A stretch of 42,208 bases of DNA from DASUZB01 sp036377075 (GCA_036377075.1 DASUZB010000171.1:1-42208); one strand, 5' to 3'; positions 22,688 through 30,762 are shown, counted from the first letter of the stretch. Made by a program: numbers and translations. Notes: generated from the sequence alone by a model not told the origin.

Positions 22688-23227
22688 TTACTCGAACGGT
22701 CGGCCGTCCGGTCCGCGACCGGTCTGGAACCCGTCGGCCTGCGCGGCCTCCTCCGCCACGCGCACCCCGTAGCGGAAGGCGAGCTGCCCGCCGAGCCAGC
22801 CGGCGACCGCCAGCAGCACGAGGGCGGCGGCGGAGAGCGCGATCAGCCAGGTCGGGACGCCGCCCGGCTGGTCGAGCCGGGGGCGGCGCAGCACGAACGA
22901 GCCGGCGAAGGCGCTCACCACCACGAGGTTCAGCGCCATGTGCAGCAGGCCGGTGCGGAACGCCCTGGTGCCGGTGGGGATGGCGAACAGGTCGAGGAAG
23001 CCGAGCATCGCCGCCGCCAAGGCGCCGACCACGCCGAGGCCGACCAGCCAGTAGGCGCCCTTGGCGAACACCACCGGCTCGCCGGACCAGCGCGAGGCCA
23101 GGTCGAAGACGAAGCTCGCCACCCACGCGCCAATCGGCACGTTGACCAGCACCGGGTGGAACGGGTGGCCGTACGGCCCCGCCAGCAGGCTCAGCGGGCG
23201 CTTGGCCTGCCGCAGCTCGCTCGCCAC
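22688..23227 (-). CDS. DUF2231 membrane protein
   Basis: A 179-residue protein with four membrane helices. The family mark near the N-terminus is GPYGHPFHPVLVNVPIGAWVASFVFDL, in which the two His residues of HPFHP are conserved in DUF2231. The second is AYWLVGLGVVGALAAAMLGFLDLF, followed by GLLHMALNLVVV and a last helix LIALSAAALVLLAVAGWLGGQL. DUF2231 proteins are suspected heme- or redox-linked membrane proteins, but the function is not established. The start is GTG at 23227 with GGAAGGAGG just upstream. It is divergent from a SufR-like regulator, which probably controls it. Confidence 0.85.
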   Translation of the reverse strand: MASELRQAKRPLSLLAGPYGHPFHPVLVNVPIGAWVASFVFDLASRWSGEPVVFAKGAYWLVGLGVVGALAAAMLGFLDLFAIPTGTRAFRTGLLHMALNLVVVSAFAGSFVLRRPRLDQPGGVPTWLIALSAAALVLLAVAGWLGGQLAFRYGVRVAEEAAQADGFQTGRGPDGRPFE

Positions 23228-23356
23228 GCCGCCTCCTTCCCAGCAGGCTATTTCACCAAGGAACGTTAGTTTTTTGGATGTAGCCCTTGCAACCGTCCCA
23301 GCTCAGAGCGTGGAGAACGCCGTTCCGACGAGCTGGGTTTGTGCTACCGTCGCTCC
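23228..23356. promoter_or_regulatory. divergent promoter region, DUF2231 operon / SufR-like gene
   Basis: This 129-base region contains an AT-rich island unusual for this genome (23252-23285, including a run of six T). A loose dyad CCAAG...TTTTGG is centred on AACGTT near 23266, and an outer GGCTA...TAGCC pair encloses it. On the right side, TACCGT sits exactly six bases before the ATG at 23357, as in leaderless actinobacterial genes. The dyad is a candidate operator for the SufR-like repressor. Confidence 0.4.
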
Positions 23357-24058
23357 ATGGTCGGAGGCTCGTCGCCGGATGCGCTCGCGATGCTGGCGGC
23401 GCTCGACGATCCGGTGCGCAGCCGCCTCTACCACTTCGCCCGCCGTCGCGGGCAGCCGGTGACCCGAGAAGAGGCGGCCGCCGACGCCGGCATCTCCCGC
23501 AAGCTGGCCGCCTTCCACCTCGACAAGCTGGTCGAGGTCGGCCTGCTCGAGGCGCGCTACGAGTCGCCCCCTGGCCGCCCCCGTCGGGTCGGCCGGGCGC
23601 CGAAGGCGTACCGGCCGGCGCCCGTCGAGGTGCAGGTCAGCATCCCGGAGCGCCGCTACGAGATGCTGGCCGAGCTGCTGGTGGAGGCGCTCGGCCAGGC
23701 GGATCCCAGGGACGAGGCCGCCGGCCTGGCCAGGCGCCGGGGCCTCGACCTCGGGGGCCGCATCCGCCGGGAGCGGCGGCTCGGGCGCCCCGGCGCGGAG
23801 CGGACGCTGGCGGCCGCGGCCGAGGCCCTCGACGGCCTCGGCTTCGAGACCGCCCGCGACGACCAGGCCATCCTGACGCTGCGCAACTGCCCTTTCCAGG
23901 CCCTGGCCAAGCGCTCGCCCGAGCTGGTCTGCGGCCTGAACCTCGCCCTGGTCGACGGGCTGGTCCGTGGCCTCGGCAACCAGAGCGTGCAGGTGCGCCT
24001 CGACCCCCAGCCGGAGCGCTGCTGCGTCACGCTGCAGGCGGCATCGCCGTCCGCCTGA
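23357..24058 (+). CDS. SufR-like winged-helix regulator with C-terminal cysteines
   Basis: A 233-residue transcription factor. An ArsR/DeoR-like winged helix spans about residues 9-75 (LDDPVRSRLYHFARRRGQPVTREEAAADAGISRKLAAFHLDKLVEVGLLE, split here only for reading). The C-terminal half carries C178 in LRNCPFQALA, C192 in ELVCGLNLAL and the pair C222-C223 in PERCCVTL. This NCPF...LVCGLN...CC pattern is that of SufR-type Fe-S cluster-sensing repressors. SufR proteins control suf genes, but no suf gene is present here. The divergent partner is a DUF2231 membrane operon. ATG 23357 was preferred to TTG 23339 because TACCGT lies six bases before it and no Shine-Dalgarno is visible. Confidence 0.8.
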   Translation: MVGGSSPDALAMLAALDDPVRSRLYHFARRRGQPVTREEAAADAGISRKLAAFHLDKLVEVGLLEARYESPPGRPRRVGRAPKAYRPAPVEVQVSIPERRYEMLAELLVEALGQADPRDEAAGLARRRGLDLGGRIRRERRLGRPGAERTLAAAAEALDGLGFETARDDQAILTLRNCPFQALAKRSPELVCGLNLALVDGLVRGLGNQSVQVRLDPQPERCCVTLQAASPSA

Positions 24059-24131
24059 GGGCGGGGATCCGCTCGCCCCGGGCGACGCCCTGCAGCGCCA
24101 GCCGTGCGCTCGCGCGGCGGCCCTCGGAGGG

Positions 24132-24584
24132 TCAGGCGTGCCCTTCGGCGGCCATGCGGTCGAGCAGCGCGGGGAGCTGCTCGCGCAGCAGCTTGCTGCC
24201 CCAGCCCTGGCCGAGGATGTCGCGGACGGTGAGGGCGGGCGGGCCACCGGCCGCGAAGCCGGTGTGCTCGAGGCGCAGGCGGGTGCCGCCCTCGACCGGC
24301 TCCAGCGTGAAGGTGACGGTGGTGACCGGCAGGGGCGGGTCGCCCTCCCAGCTCAGCGCGAACCGCCTCGGCTCGGCCAGCTCGAGCACCTGGCAGCGGA
24401 CGACGCCGCTCCAGGTGCCCTGGGGCTCGGCGCGGAAGGTGAAGCGGTGGCCGACCCGTGGCTCGAAGTCGTTGGGCATCAGCCAGTCGGCCAGGGCCGC
24501 GCGGTCGGTCAGCGCGGCCCAGACGCGCCCGACCGGGTGCGGGTAGACGACCTCGTGGACGATCCCGTCGTCGGTCACGGTCAC
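24132..24584 (-). CDS. SRPBCC/AHSA1-like protein
   Basis: A 150-residue START-like (SRPBCC, Aha1 C-terminal-like) protein. The opening EVVYPHPVGRVWAALTDRAALADWLMPNDFEPRVGHRFTF (in parts) and VTFTLEPVEGGTRLRLEHTGF are typical. The fold binds hydrophobic ligands; in bacteria such genes often follow an ArsR-type repressor gene, as here. GTG at 24584 overlaps the ArsR stop by four bases. A stress- or ligand-related role is likely but the ligand is unknown. Confidence 0.88.
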   Translation of the reverse strand: MTVTDDGIVHEVVYPHPVGRVWAALTDRAALADWLMPNDFEPRVGHRFTFRAEPQGTWSGVVRCQVLELAEPRRFALSWEGDPPLPVTTVTFTLEPVEGGTRLRLEHTGFAAGGPPALTVRDILGQGWGSKLLREQLPALLDRMAAEGHA

Positions 24585-24967
24585 TGCTCGCCCTCCTTCG
24601 GCGACCCCGTCTGCTCGGCGGCGGCGCGGGCGGGTGGCGCCGCTGCCGCGTCCAGGTGCGCGCCGAGCGCGGCGAGGCGCTCCTGCCAGAAGCGGTCGTA
24701 GGTGGCCAGCCAGTCGCGGACGTCGCGGAGCCGGTCGGGGTGCAGCCGGTAGCGGCGCTCGCGGCCGCTGCGGCGCTCGCTGACGAGCCCGACCTCGAGC
24801 AGGACGCGGAGGTGCTGGGAGATCGCCGGCCGGCTCACCGCGAACGGCTCCGCGAGCCGGTTGACCGGCTGCTCTCCCTCGGCGAGCAGGTCGAGCAGGC
24901 GCCGCCGCAGCGGGTGGGCGATGGCGCTGAAGACGTCCTCGGTGGCGTGCTGGGCTGTCCTGGTCAT
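24581..24967 (-). CDS. ArsR-family winged-helix repressor
   Basis: A 128-residue ArsR/SmtB-type regulator: FSAIAHPLRRRLLDLLAEGEQPVNRLAEPFAVSRPAISQHLRVL covers the winged helix (about 13-57), followed by RRSGRERRYRLHPDRLRDV, the usual wing. No metal-binding Cys pair is seen in the recognition helix, so it belongs to the non-metal subgroup that pairs with AHSA1/SRPBCC genes. A short perfect dyad lies 34 bases upstream of its start codon in the divergent promoter shared with the VOC gene, which makes autoregulation and co-control of the VOC gene likely. Confidence 0.9.
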   Translation of the reverse strand: MTRTAQHATEDVFSAIAHPLRRRLLDLLAEGEQPVNRLAEPFAVSRPAISQHLRVLLEVGLVSERRSGRERRYRLHPDRLRDVRDWLATYDRFWQERLAALGAHLDAAAAPPARAAAEQTGSPKEGEQ

Positions 24968-25000
24968 CCCCGTGGTCCCGGCCGTCGTCGGTGCTTATGT

Positions 25001-25016
25001 GTAAGCTATCACTTAC
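25001..25016. promoter_or_regulatory. candidate ArsR operator
   Basis: GTAAG-CTATCA-CTTAC is a perfect 5-bp inverted repeat with a 6-base spacer, in an AT-rich patch between the divergent ArsR (starts 24967) and VOC (starts 25079) genes. Position and size suit an ArsR-family dimer site covering both promoters. Confidence 0.5.
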
Positions 25017-25078
25017 CTATTATCCCCGGCCAGCGCCGGGAACCGGTGCGGGAGCATCCCGCAGAGGAGGGTGGACCA

Positions 25079-25462
25079 GTGACCGTGACCCGCATCCAGC
25101 TCGTCTCCGTCCCCGTCAGCGACCAGGAGCGCGCCAAGGCCTTCTACACCGAGACCCTCGGCTTCGATCTGCTGGCCGACAACCCGTTCGGCGACCAGCG
25201 CTGGGTCCAGGTGGCCCCGAAGGGCGCCGAGACCGGGGTCACGCTGGTCACCTGGTTCGAGACCATGCCGCCAGGCTCGACCAAGGGCCTGGTGCTGGAG
25301 ACCGACGACGTCGACGCGTCCTACCAGGAGCTCAGCGCCCGCGGCGTGCGCTTCAACGGCCCCGTCGAGGAGCAGTTCTGGGGTCGGTTCGCCACCTTCG
25401 ACGACCCCGACGGCAACGGTTGGGTGCTGCAGCAGGCGCCCGCGCCGAGCGCGACCGCCTGA
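25079..25462 (+). CDS. VOC-family (glyoxalase/dioxygenase-like) protein
   Basis: A 127-residue protein of the vicinal oxygen chelate superfamily made of paired beta-alpha-beta-beta-beta units. It has VSVPVSDQERAKAFYTETLGFDLLADN near the start and FWGRFATFDDPDGNGWVLQQ at the end, where the Glu/His metal ligands of glyoxalase I are not all obvious. Members include glyoxalases, dioxygenases and resistance proteins. GTG at 25079 has GAGGAGG eight bases upstream. Divergent arrangement with the ArsR/SRPBCC pair suggests shared control. Confidence 0.88.
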   Translation: MTVTRIQLVSVPVSDQERAKAFYTETLGFDLLADNPFGDQRWVQVAPKGAETGVTLVTWFETMPPGSTKGLVLETDDVDASYQELSARGVRFNGPVEEQFWGRFATFDDPDGNGWVLQQAPAPSATA

Positions 25463-25591
25463 GCGGTCGCGCCAGGCCACCGGCGGCGGTTCCTACCCGG
25501 CGTCGACCGGACGAGCAAGAATGGGACGGTCCGATGCCGGGTCGCCGCCGGACAGCGGGTGCCGCCGTGCTGGTCCTGAGCTGGGAGCGAT

Positions 25592-26086
25592 ATGGCTGAA
25601 CCGCCGGAGTGGAGCCATCCCGCGCTGCTCGAGGTCGGCCGGGGCACGGTGGCACCGGACTGGATCGACTACAACGGCCACATGAACGTGGTCCACTACC
25701 GTGCCGCGTTCGACCTCGCCAGCGACGTGCTCTTCGCCGAGCTGGGGTTCGCGCCGGACGAGTACAACGCGCGCACGGGCGCGACCCTGATGGTGGTGGA
25801 GGACCACACCCGCTACCACGCCGAGGCGACCGTCGGGGACCAGTACCGCGTGCTCGGCCGGGTGATCGGGCATTCCGCCAAGAAGCTCCACTACTTCTTC
25901 TACATGGAGAACCTCACCCGGCAGGGCCTCGCCGCCACCCACGAGCAGGTCGCGTTGCACGTGGAACTTGCCCGGCGGCGGTCCAGCCCGCTGCCGCCGG
26001 AGGGCCTGGCCAGGATCGAGGCGCTCGAAGCGGCACAGGCCGCCCTGCCCCGCCCAGCCGACCTCGGCCGGGTGATCACGGTCTAG
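25592..26086 (+). CDS. 4HBT-like acyl-CoA thioesterase
   Basis: A 164-residue hot-dog-fold thioesterase. The active-site segment DWIDYNGHMNVVHYRAAFD (24-42) contains the typical D-Y-N-G-H-M-N, with Asp26 the likely catalytic acid. ATLMVVEDHTRYHAEATVGDQYRV and MENLTRQGLAATHEQVALHV complete the fold. It resembles thioesterases found in carnitine/betaine and aromatic-acid clusters. ATG at 25592 has GGGAG four to five bases upstream. The pca operon starts 275 bases downstream on the same strand, but a palindromic repeat and a probable promoter lie between, so it may be a separate unit. A CoA ester from aromatic degradation is a possible substrate. Confidence 0.85.
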   Translation: MAEPPEWSHPALLEVGRGTVAPDWIDYNGHMNVVHYRAAFDLASDVLFAELGFAPDEYNARTGATLMVVEDHTRYHAEATVGDQYRVLGRVIGHSAKKLHYFFYMENLTRQGLAATHEQVALHVELARRRSSPLPPEGLARIEALEAAQAALPRPADLGRVITV

Positions 26087-26265
26087 GGAGGTGGCCCTTA
26101 GCCGCGCGCTGGATGGACTGAGGAGCGATGCTGGAGCCTCAGTGCATTTAGGTTTAGGGAGGTGGCCCGTAGCCGCGCGCTGGCTGGATGGAGGAGCGAC
26201 GGAGGAGCCGCAGGCGACGAAGGAGCGACGGGGGAAGCCAGCGCACGAAGCGGCGAAGGGCCACC
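26084..26265. repeat. palindromic repeat element with a partial tandem copy
   Basis: Between the thioesterase and pcaI lies a repeat unit. The left arm 26161-26185 (GGTGGCCCGTAGCCGCGCGC and five more bases) pairs imperfectly with the right arm 26236-26265, which ends in AGGGCCACC. The roughly 50 bases between them are purine-rich with repeated GGAGCGACG. A second, truncated copy of the left arm plus part of the purine core starts at 26084, 71 bases earlier. The structure is REP/MITE-like and non-coding. It could act as a terminator or RNA hairpin after the thioesterase gene. Confidence 0.6.
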
Positions 26266-26361
26266 GACCGTTTCTGTAGAGCTAGCTGGTCGAAGGCGCT
26301 GAGGACCAGTACCGTCTGTGTGCCACCCCGGTGAGCTCACCACCTTGCGGGAGGGTCGCGA

Positions 26362-27180
26362 ATGGCGGAGGTCGTGTCGCTGCGCGAGGCCGTCGCCGAG
26401 CTGGTCCATGACGGCGACACCGTTGCGCTCGAGGGGTTCACCCACCTCATCCCCGTGGCCGCCGGCCAGGAGATCATCCGCCAGGGCCGGCGGGACCTCA
26501 CCCTGGTGCGGCTGACGCCCGACATCGTGTACGACCAGATGATCGGCGCGGGTTGCGCCCGCAAGCTGGTCTTCTCATGGGGCGGCAACCCGGGCGTCGG
26601 CTCCCTGCACCGCTTCCGCGACGCGGTGCAGAACGGCTGGCCGGTGCCGCTGGAGATCGAGGAGCACAGCCACGCGGGCATGGCCAACCGCTACGTCGCG
26701 GCCGCCTCCGGCCTGCCCTTCGCGGTGCTGCGCGGCTACGTCGGCACCGACCTGGTCGCGCACACCCCCACGATCCGGCCGATCACCTGCCCGTTCACCG
26801 GCGAGGTTCTGACCGCCGTCCAGGCCCTCGACCTGGACGTGGGAATCGTCCACGCGCAGCGCGCCGACCGCGAGGGCAACGTGCAGCTCTGGGGCATCAC
26901 CGGGGTCCAGAAGGAGGCGGTGCTCGGGGCACGCCGCTCCCTGGCGACCGTCGAGGAGGTGGTGGACGAGCTGCAGCCCAAGCCCGGCGCGATCGTGCTG
27001 CCGACCTGGACGGTGACCTGCGTCGCGGAGGTGCCGGGCGGCGCCCACCCCTCCTACGCGCAGGGGTACTACGAGCGCGACAACGACTACTACCGCGCCT
27101 GGGACCCGATCAGCCGCGACCGGGACGCCTTCACCGAGTGGCTGTCCAAGGAGGTCCTGGCGTCGAGGGCGGCCACGTGA
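26362..27180 (+). CDS. pcaI: CoA-transferase subunit A, probably 3-oxoadipate CoA-transferase
   Basis: A 272-residue alpha subunit of a class I CoA-transferase. It begins SLREAVAELVHDGDTVALEGFTHLIPVAAGQEI and contains ITGVQKEAVLGARRSLATVEEVVDEL and EVPGGAHPSYAQGYYERDNDYYR near the end, as in the GctA/IpdA/PcaI-like branch. In the protocatechuate branch the enzyme activates 3-oxoadipate with succinyl-CoA. GGGAGGG lies about six bases before the ATG. It is the first gene of a six-gene operon with pcaJHGBC, which is the main reason for the 3-oxoadipate assignment. By sequence alone other dicarboxylate CoA-transferases are possible. A TGGTCG-N17-TACCGT promoter-like pair ends near 26315. Confidence 0.8.
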   Translation: MAEVVSLREAVAELVHDGDTVALEGFTHLIPVAAGQEIIRQGRRDLTLVRLTPDIVYDQMIGAGCARKLVFSWGGNPGVGSLHRFRDAVQNGWPVPLEIEEHSHAGMANRYVAAASGLPFAVLRGYVGTDLVAHTPTIRPITCPFTGEVLTAVQALDLDVGIVHAQRADREGNVQLWGITGVQKEAVLGARRSLATVEEVVDELQPKPGAIVLPTWTVTCVAEVPGGAHPSYAQGYYERDNDYYRAWDPISRDRDAFTEWLSKEVLASRAAT

Positions 27181-28031
27181 CCAGGCAGCACACCACCACG
27201 CCCGCGCCGCAACGTGGCGACTGGACCGCCGACGAGATGATGAGCGTCGCCGCCGCGAGGGCGCTGCGCGACGGTACCGCCTGTTTCGTGGGCATCGGCC
27301 TGCCGAGCACGGCCGCGAACCTCGCCCGCCGCACCCACGCCCCCAACCTGGTGCTCGTCTACGAGTCCGGCACGATCGGCGCCAAGCCCGGCTGGCTGCC
27401 CCTCTCGATCGGCGACGGCGTGCTGGCCGAGACCGCCGACGCGGTGGTCGGCGTTCCCGAGGTCTTCAACTACTGGTTGCAGCCGGGCCGCATCCAGACC
27501 GGCTTCCTCGGCGCCGCGCAGCTCGACCGCTTCGGCAACATCAACACCACCGTGATCGGGTCCGACTACCGCAACCCGGCGGTGCGCCTGCCCGGCGCCG
27601 GCGGTGCCCCGGAGATCGCCGCCTCCTGCCGCGAGGTGATCGTGATCGTGCGGCATAGCCGGCGCACCTTCGTGGAGCGGGTCGACTTCGTGACCTCCTT
27701 CGGCTACGGCAGCGGCCCGGGCGACCGCGAGCGGCTCGGGCTCAGGGGCAACGGCCCGGTCATGGTGATCACGGACCTCGGCGTGCTGGAGCCGGACCCC
27801 GGCACCCGCGAGCTGACCCTGACCAGGGTCCACCCTGGCGTGGAGGTCGAGCGGGCGAGCGAGGCGACCGGCTGGGACCTGGCGGTCTCCGGCCAGGTCG
27901 AGACGAGCCCGCCGCCGACCGCCACCGAGCTGGCCACGCTGCGCGCCCTCGAGGGCGCCACGAGTCCACCGGGGGGCCACCGCTCGGCCCCGCGTGGCCA
28001 ACCGCCACCTGGGCTCGGGCCTCGCTCTTGA
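27177..28031 (+). CDS. pcaJ: CoA-transferase subunit B, probably 3-oxoadipate CoA-transferase
   Basis: A 284-residue beta subunit. The catalytic glutamate is expected at E63 in LVLVYESGTIGAKP, where the acyl-glutamyl-CoA intermediate forms in this family. Other blocks are RALRDGTACFVGIGLPSTAANLA, GRIQTGFLGAAQLDRFGNINTT and RRTFVERVDFVTS. GTG at 27177 overlaps the pcaI stop by four bases. The last 30 residues are a Pro/Gly-rich tail (SPPGGHRSAPRGQPPPG) unlike the rest and probably disordered. Role: transfer of CoA to 3-oxoadipate with PcaI, before thiolytic cleavage by a thiolase that is not encoded in this window. Confidence 0.82.
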   Translation: MTRQHTTTPAPQRGDWTADEMMSVAAARALRDGTACFVGIGLPSTAANLARRTHAPNLVLVYESGTIGAKPGWLPLSIGDGVLAETADAVVGVPEVFNYWLQPGRIQTGFLGAAQLDRFGNINTTVIGSDYRNPAVRLPGAGGAPEIAASCREVIVIVRHSRRTFVERVDFVTSFGYGSGPGDRERLGLRGNGPVMVITDLGVLEPDPGTRELTLTRVHPGVEVERASEATGWDLAVSGQVETSPPPTATELATLRALEGATSPPGGHRSAPRGQPPPGLGPRS

Positions 28032-28056
28032 GCCCCCCGGACCCCAGGAGGGAACC

Positions 28057-28806
28057 GTGACCGAACGCAGCCTGCACCTGCCCGACCGGATCGCCGTCCC
28101 CGGCTACCGTCGCGACGCCGAGGGCGTGCACCCGCCGCTGCTGTACCCCGACTACAAGTCCACCGTGCGGCGCGCGCCGTCGCGCCCGCTCACCGTGCTG
28201 CCGCACACGCTCACCGAGGTGACCGGGCCGCTGCTCGGCGACGGCCGCGTCGGCCCGCTGGACCACGACCTGACCAGGCAACATGCCGGTGAGCCGCAAG
28301 GCCAGCGCATCATCGTCCACGGCCGCGTCCTGGACGGGGACGGCCGCCCGATCCCCCAGACGCTGGTCGAGGTGTGGCAGACCAACGCCGCCGGCCGCTA
28401 CGCCCATGACCGCGACCAGCACCCGGCCCCGCTGGACCCGAACTTCACCGGGGTGGGCCGGTGCCTCACCGACGACCAGGGCGGCTTCCGCTTCATCACG
28501 GTGCAGCCCGGCGCCTACCCCTGGAGGAACCACCCCAACGCCTGGCGGCCGGCGCACGTCCACTTCTCGCTGTTCGGCCGGGCGTTCGTGCAGCGCCTCA
28601 TCACCCAGATGTACTTCCCCGGCGACCCGCTGTTCGAGTTCGACCCGGTCCTCAACTCGATCCGGGACCAGCGCGCGCGTGAGCGGCTGGTCTCCCGCTT
28701 CGACCTGTCCGAGACGGTGCCGGAGTGGGCGCTCGCCTACCGCTTCGACATCGTGCTGCGCGGCCCGGACGCCACCCCGGTCGAGGACCCGGAGGGGCAC
28801 GCATGA
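28057..28806 (+). CDS. pcaH: protocatechuate 3,4-dioxygenase beta subunit
   Basis: A 249-residue intradiol dioxygenase subunit holding the ferric iron. It opens the protocatechuate ring between the two hydroxylated carbons to give 3-carboxy-cis,cis-muconate. The four ligands are all present with exact family spacing: Y115 in GRYAHD, Y154 in GAYPWRN, and H167/H169 in RPAHVHF; R164 of the active site is also kept. The N-terminal DYKSTVRRAPSRPL and the late AYRFDIVLRG are typical. GTG at 28057 was chosen for the AGGAGGG four bases upstream. The gap from pcaJ is 25 bases and pcaG overlaps the stop by four bases. Confidence 0.96.
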   Translation: MTERSLHLPDRIAVPGYRRDAEGVHPPLLYPDYKSTVRRAPSRPLTVLPHTLTEVTGPLLGDGRVGPLDHDLTRQHAGEPQGQRIIVHGRVLDGDGRPIPQTLVEVWQTNAAGRYAHDRDQHPAPLDPNFTGVGRCLTDDQGGFRFITVQPGAYPWRNHPNAWRPAHVHFSLFGRAFVQRLITQMYFPGDPLFEFDPVLNSIRDQRARERLVSRFDLSETVPEWALAYRFDIVLRGPDATPVEDPEGHA

Positions 28807-29360
28807 GCCATCCGATCACGCCGTCGCAGACGATCGGCCCCTTCTTCTCGCACGCGCTGCCCTGGCCGGACGGCCCCTACGTGGTGGCCGAGGGTACCGA
28901 GGGCGCGATCTGGCTACGCGGCACCGTCTTCGACGGTGACGGCGAGCCGGTCCCCGACGCGCTGGTCGAGAGCTGGCAGGCCGACCCGGACGGACGCTTC
29001 GACCACCCCGACGACCCGCGCGGCGCGGTCGCCGGCTTCCGCGGCTTCGGTCGCTGCCACACCGACGACGCCGGCCGCTGGGCGATCCTCACGCTCAAGC
29101 CCGGGCCGGTGCCGGGGCCCGACGGCACCATGCAGGCACCCCACCTCGACCTGTCGGTGTTCGCCAGGGGTCTGCTCGACCGGGTCGTGACCCGCGTCTA
29201 CTTCCCGGACGAGGAGCGGGCCAACGCCGCCGACCCGGTGCTGGCGGCGATCGCCGACCCCGCCGCCCGCGCCACCCTGGTCGCCGCCGCGACCGCCGAC
29301 GGCTACCAGTTCGACGTCCGGCTCCAGGGGGACCGTGAAACCGTCTTCTTCGCCGTCTGA
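28803..29360 (+). CDS. pcaG: protocatechuate 3,4-dioxygenase alpha subunit
   Basis: A 185-residue alpha subunit that packs with PcaH to form the active-site pocket. It opens with TPSQTIGPFFSHALPW, the PcaG mark, and repeats the intradiol fold: GTVFDGDGEPVPDALVESWQAD, FRGFGRCHTDDAGRWAILTLKPG, and LDLSVFARGLLDRVVTRVYFPDE. As expected for alpha subunits it lacks the Tyr/His iron ligand set. The start ATG overlaps the pcaH stop by four bases. The pcaB start codon lies 26 bases inside its 3' end. Confidence 0.95.
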   Translation: MSHPITPSQTIGPFFSHALPWPDGPYVVAEGTEGAIWLRGTVFDGDGEPVPDALVESWQADPDGRFDHPDDPRGAVAGFRGFGRCHTDDAGRWAILTLKPGPVPGPDGTMQAPHLDLSVFARGLLDRVVTRVYFPDEERANAADPVLAAIADPAARATLVAAATADGYQFDVRLQGDRETVFFAV

Positions 29361-30762
29361 CCCGCCCGGCGAGCGGGAGCAGGGGGCCCCCGTGGGGAGC
29401 CCCGCGGGACTCTTCGACGGGGTGCTCGCCCGCGGGCGGGTGCGCGGGGCGGTGAGCGACCGGGCCTGGCTGCAGGCCATGCTCGACGTGGAGGCGGCGC
29501 TGGCGCGGGCGCAGGCGCGGGTCGGGCTGCTGCCGGCCGAGCACGCCGAGGCGGTCACGCGGGCCTGCCGGGCGGACGAGTTCGACCTCGGCGCCATCGG
29601 CGCGGCGGCCGCCGACAGCGGCAACCCGGTCGTCCCGCTGGTGCGCGCCCTCACCGAGGCGGTGCCCGGCCCGGCGGCCGGGGCGGTCCACAAGGGCGCG
29701 ACCAGCCAGGACGTGCTCGACTCGGCGGCCATGCTGGTGGCGCACCGCGCGCTGGGCCCGTTGCTGGCCGACCTGCAGGCCGCGGCGGAGGCCGCCGCCG
29801 GCCTCGCGGAGGCACACCGGGGCACGGTGATGGCGGGCCGCACCCTGCTGCAGCAGGCGCTGCCGGTGACCTTCGGCCTCGAGGCCGCCGGCTGGCTGGT
29901 CGGGCTCGACGAGGCGGCCCGGCGGCTCGACGAGCTGCGCCGCACCCGCCTGGCGGTGCAGCTCGGCGGCGCGGCCGGCACCCTCGCCTCGCTCGGCGCG
30001 GCGGGCGCCGACGTGGTCGCCGCCCTCGCCGCCGAGCTCGGCCTGGCGGAGCCGGTGCTGCCGTGGCACACGGTGCGGACGCGCGTGGCGGAGCTGGCCG
30101 GCGCGCTCGGCACGGCCGCCGGGGTCATCGGCAAGGTCGCCCGCGACGTCATCCTGCTGGCCCAGACGGAGGTCGCCGAGGTACGCGAGCGCGGGCCCGC
30201 CGGGCGGGGCGGCTCCTCGACGCTGCCCCACAAGCGCAACCCGGTGGCCGCGGTGGCGGCGCTCGCCTGTGCCGAGCAGGCGCCCGGCCTGGTCGCCACG
30301 CTGCTGGCCGCGATGGTCCAGGAGCACGAGCGCGCCGCGGGCGCGTGGCACGCCGAGTGGCGCCCGTTCGGCGACCTGCTGCGCGCGACCGGCTCGGCCG
30401 CCGCCTGGCTGCGCGACTGCCTGGAGCGCCTGGAGGTGGACCCGGAGCGGATGCGCCACAACCTCGACGCCACCGGAGGACTGCTGCTGGCCGAGCGGGT
30501 GACCACGGCGCTGGCGCCGGGCCTCGGCCGGCTCGCGGCCCACGAGCTGGTGCAGCAGGCGTGCGCGGAGTCGCTGGCGGCGAGGCGGCCGCTGGCCGCG
30601 GTGCTGCACGACCGGCCCGAGGTCCGCGACGTGCTCGACCAGGGGGAGGTCGAGCGCCTGCTCGACCCCGCCGGCTACCTCGGCAGTGCCGACGCGTTCG
30701 TCGACCGCGCGCTGCGCTCCTGGCGCTCGGCGCGGCCGTCCGGCGCGCAGGAAGGGCCCTGA
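29335..30762 (+). CDS. pcaB: 3-carboxy-cis,cis-muconate cycloisomerase
   Basis: A 475-residue member of the fumarase/aspartase superfamily that closes 3-carboxymuconate to 4-carboxymuconolactone. The signature loop GSSTLPHKRNPVAAV begins near residue 293. The catalytic-region segments HKGATSQDVLDSA and LPWHTVRTRVAEL are present, as is AWHAEWRPFGDLLRATGSAA near the C-terminal third. GTG at 29335, within the 3' end of pcaG, gives a Pro/Ser-rich leader of about 25 residues before the conserved GLFDGVLARGRV; a GGGGGA stretch precedes it. A later start is possible. pcaC follows after 13 bases. Confidence 0.92.
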   Translation: MKPSSSPSDPPGEREQGAPVGSPAGLFDGVLARGRVRGAVSDRAWLQAMLDVEAALARAQARVGLLPAEHAEAVTRACRADEFDLGAIGAAAADSGNPVVPLVRALTEAVPGPAAGAVHKGATSQDVLDSAAMLVAHRALGPLLADLQAAAEAAAGLAEAHRGTVMAGRTLLQQALPVTFGLEAAGWLVGLDEAARRLDELRRTRLAVQLGGAAGTLASLGAAGADVVAALAAELGLAEPVLPWHTVRTRVAELAGALGTAAGVIGKVARDVILLAQTEVAEVRERGPAGRGGSSTLPHKRNPVAAVAALACAEQAPGLVATLLAAMVQEHERAAGAWHAEWRPFGDLLRATGSAAAWLRDCLERLEVDPERMRHNLDATGGLLLAERVTTALAPGLGRLAAHELVQQACAESLAARRPLAAVLHDRPEVRDVLDQGEVERLLDPAGYLGSADAFVDRALRSWRSARPSGAQEGP

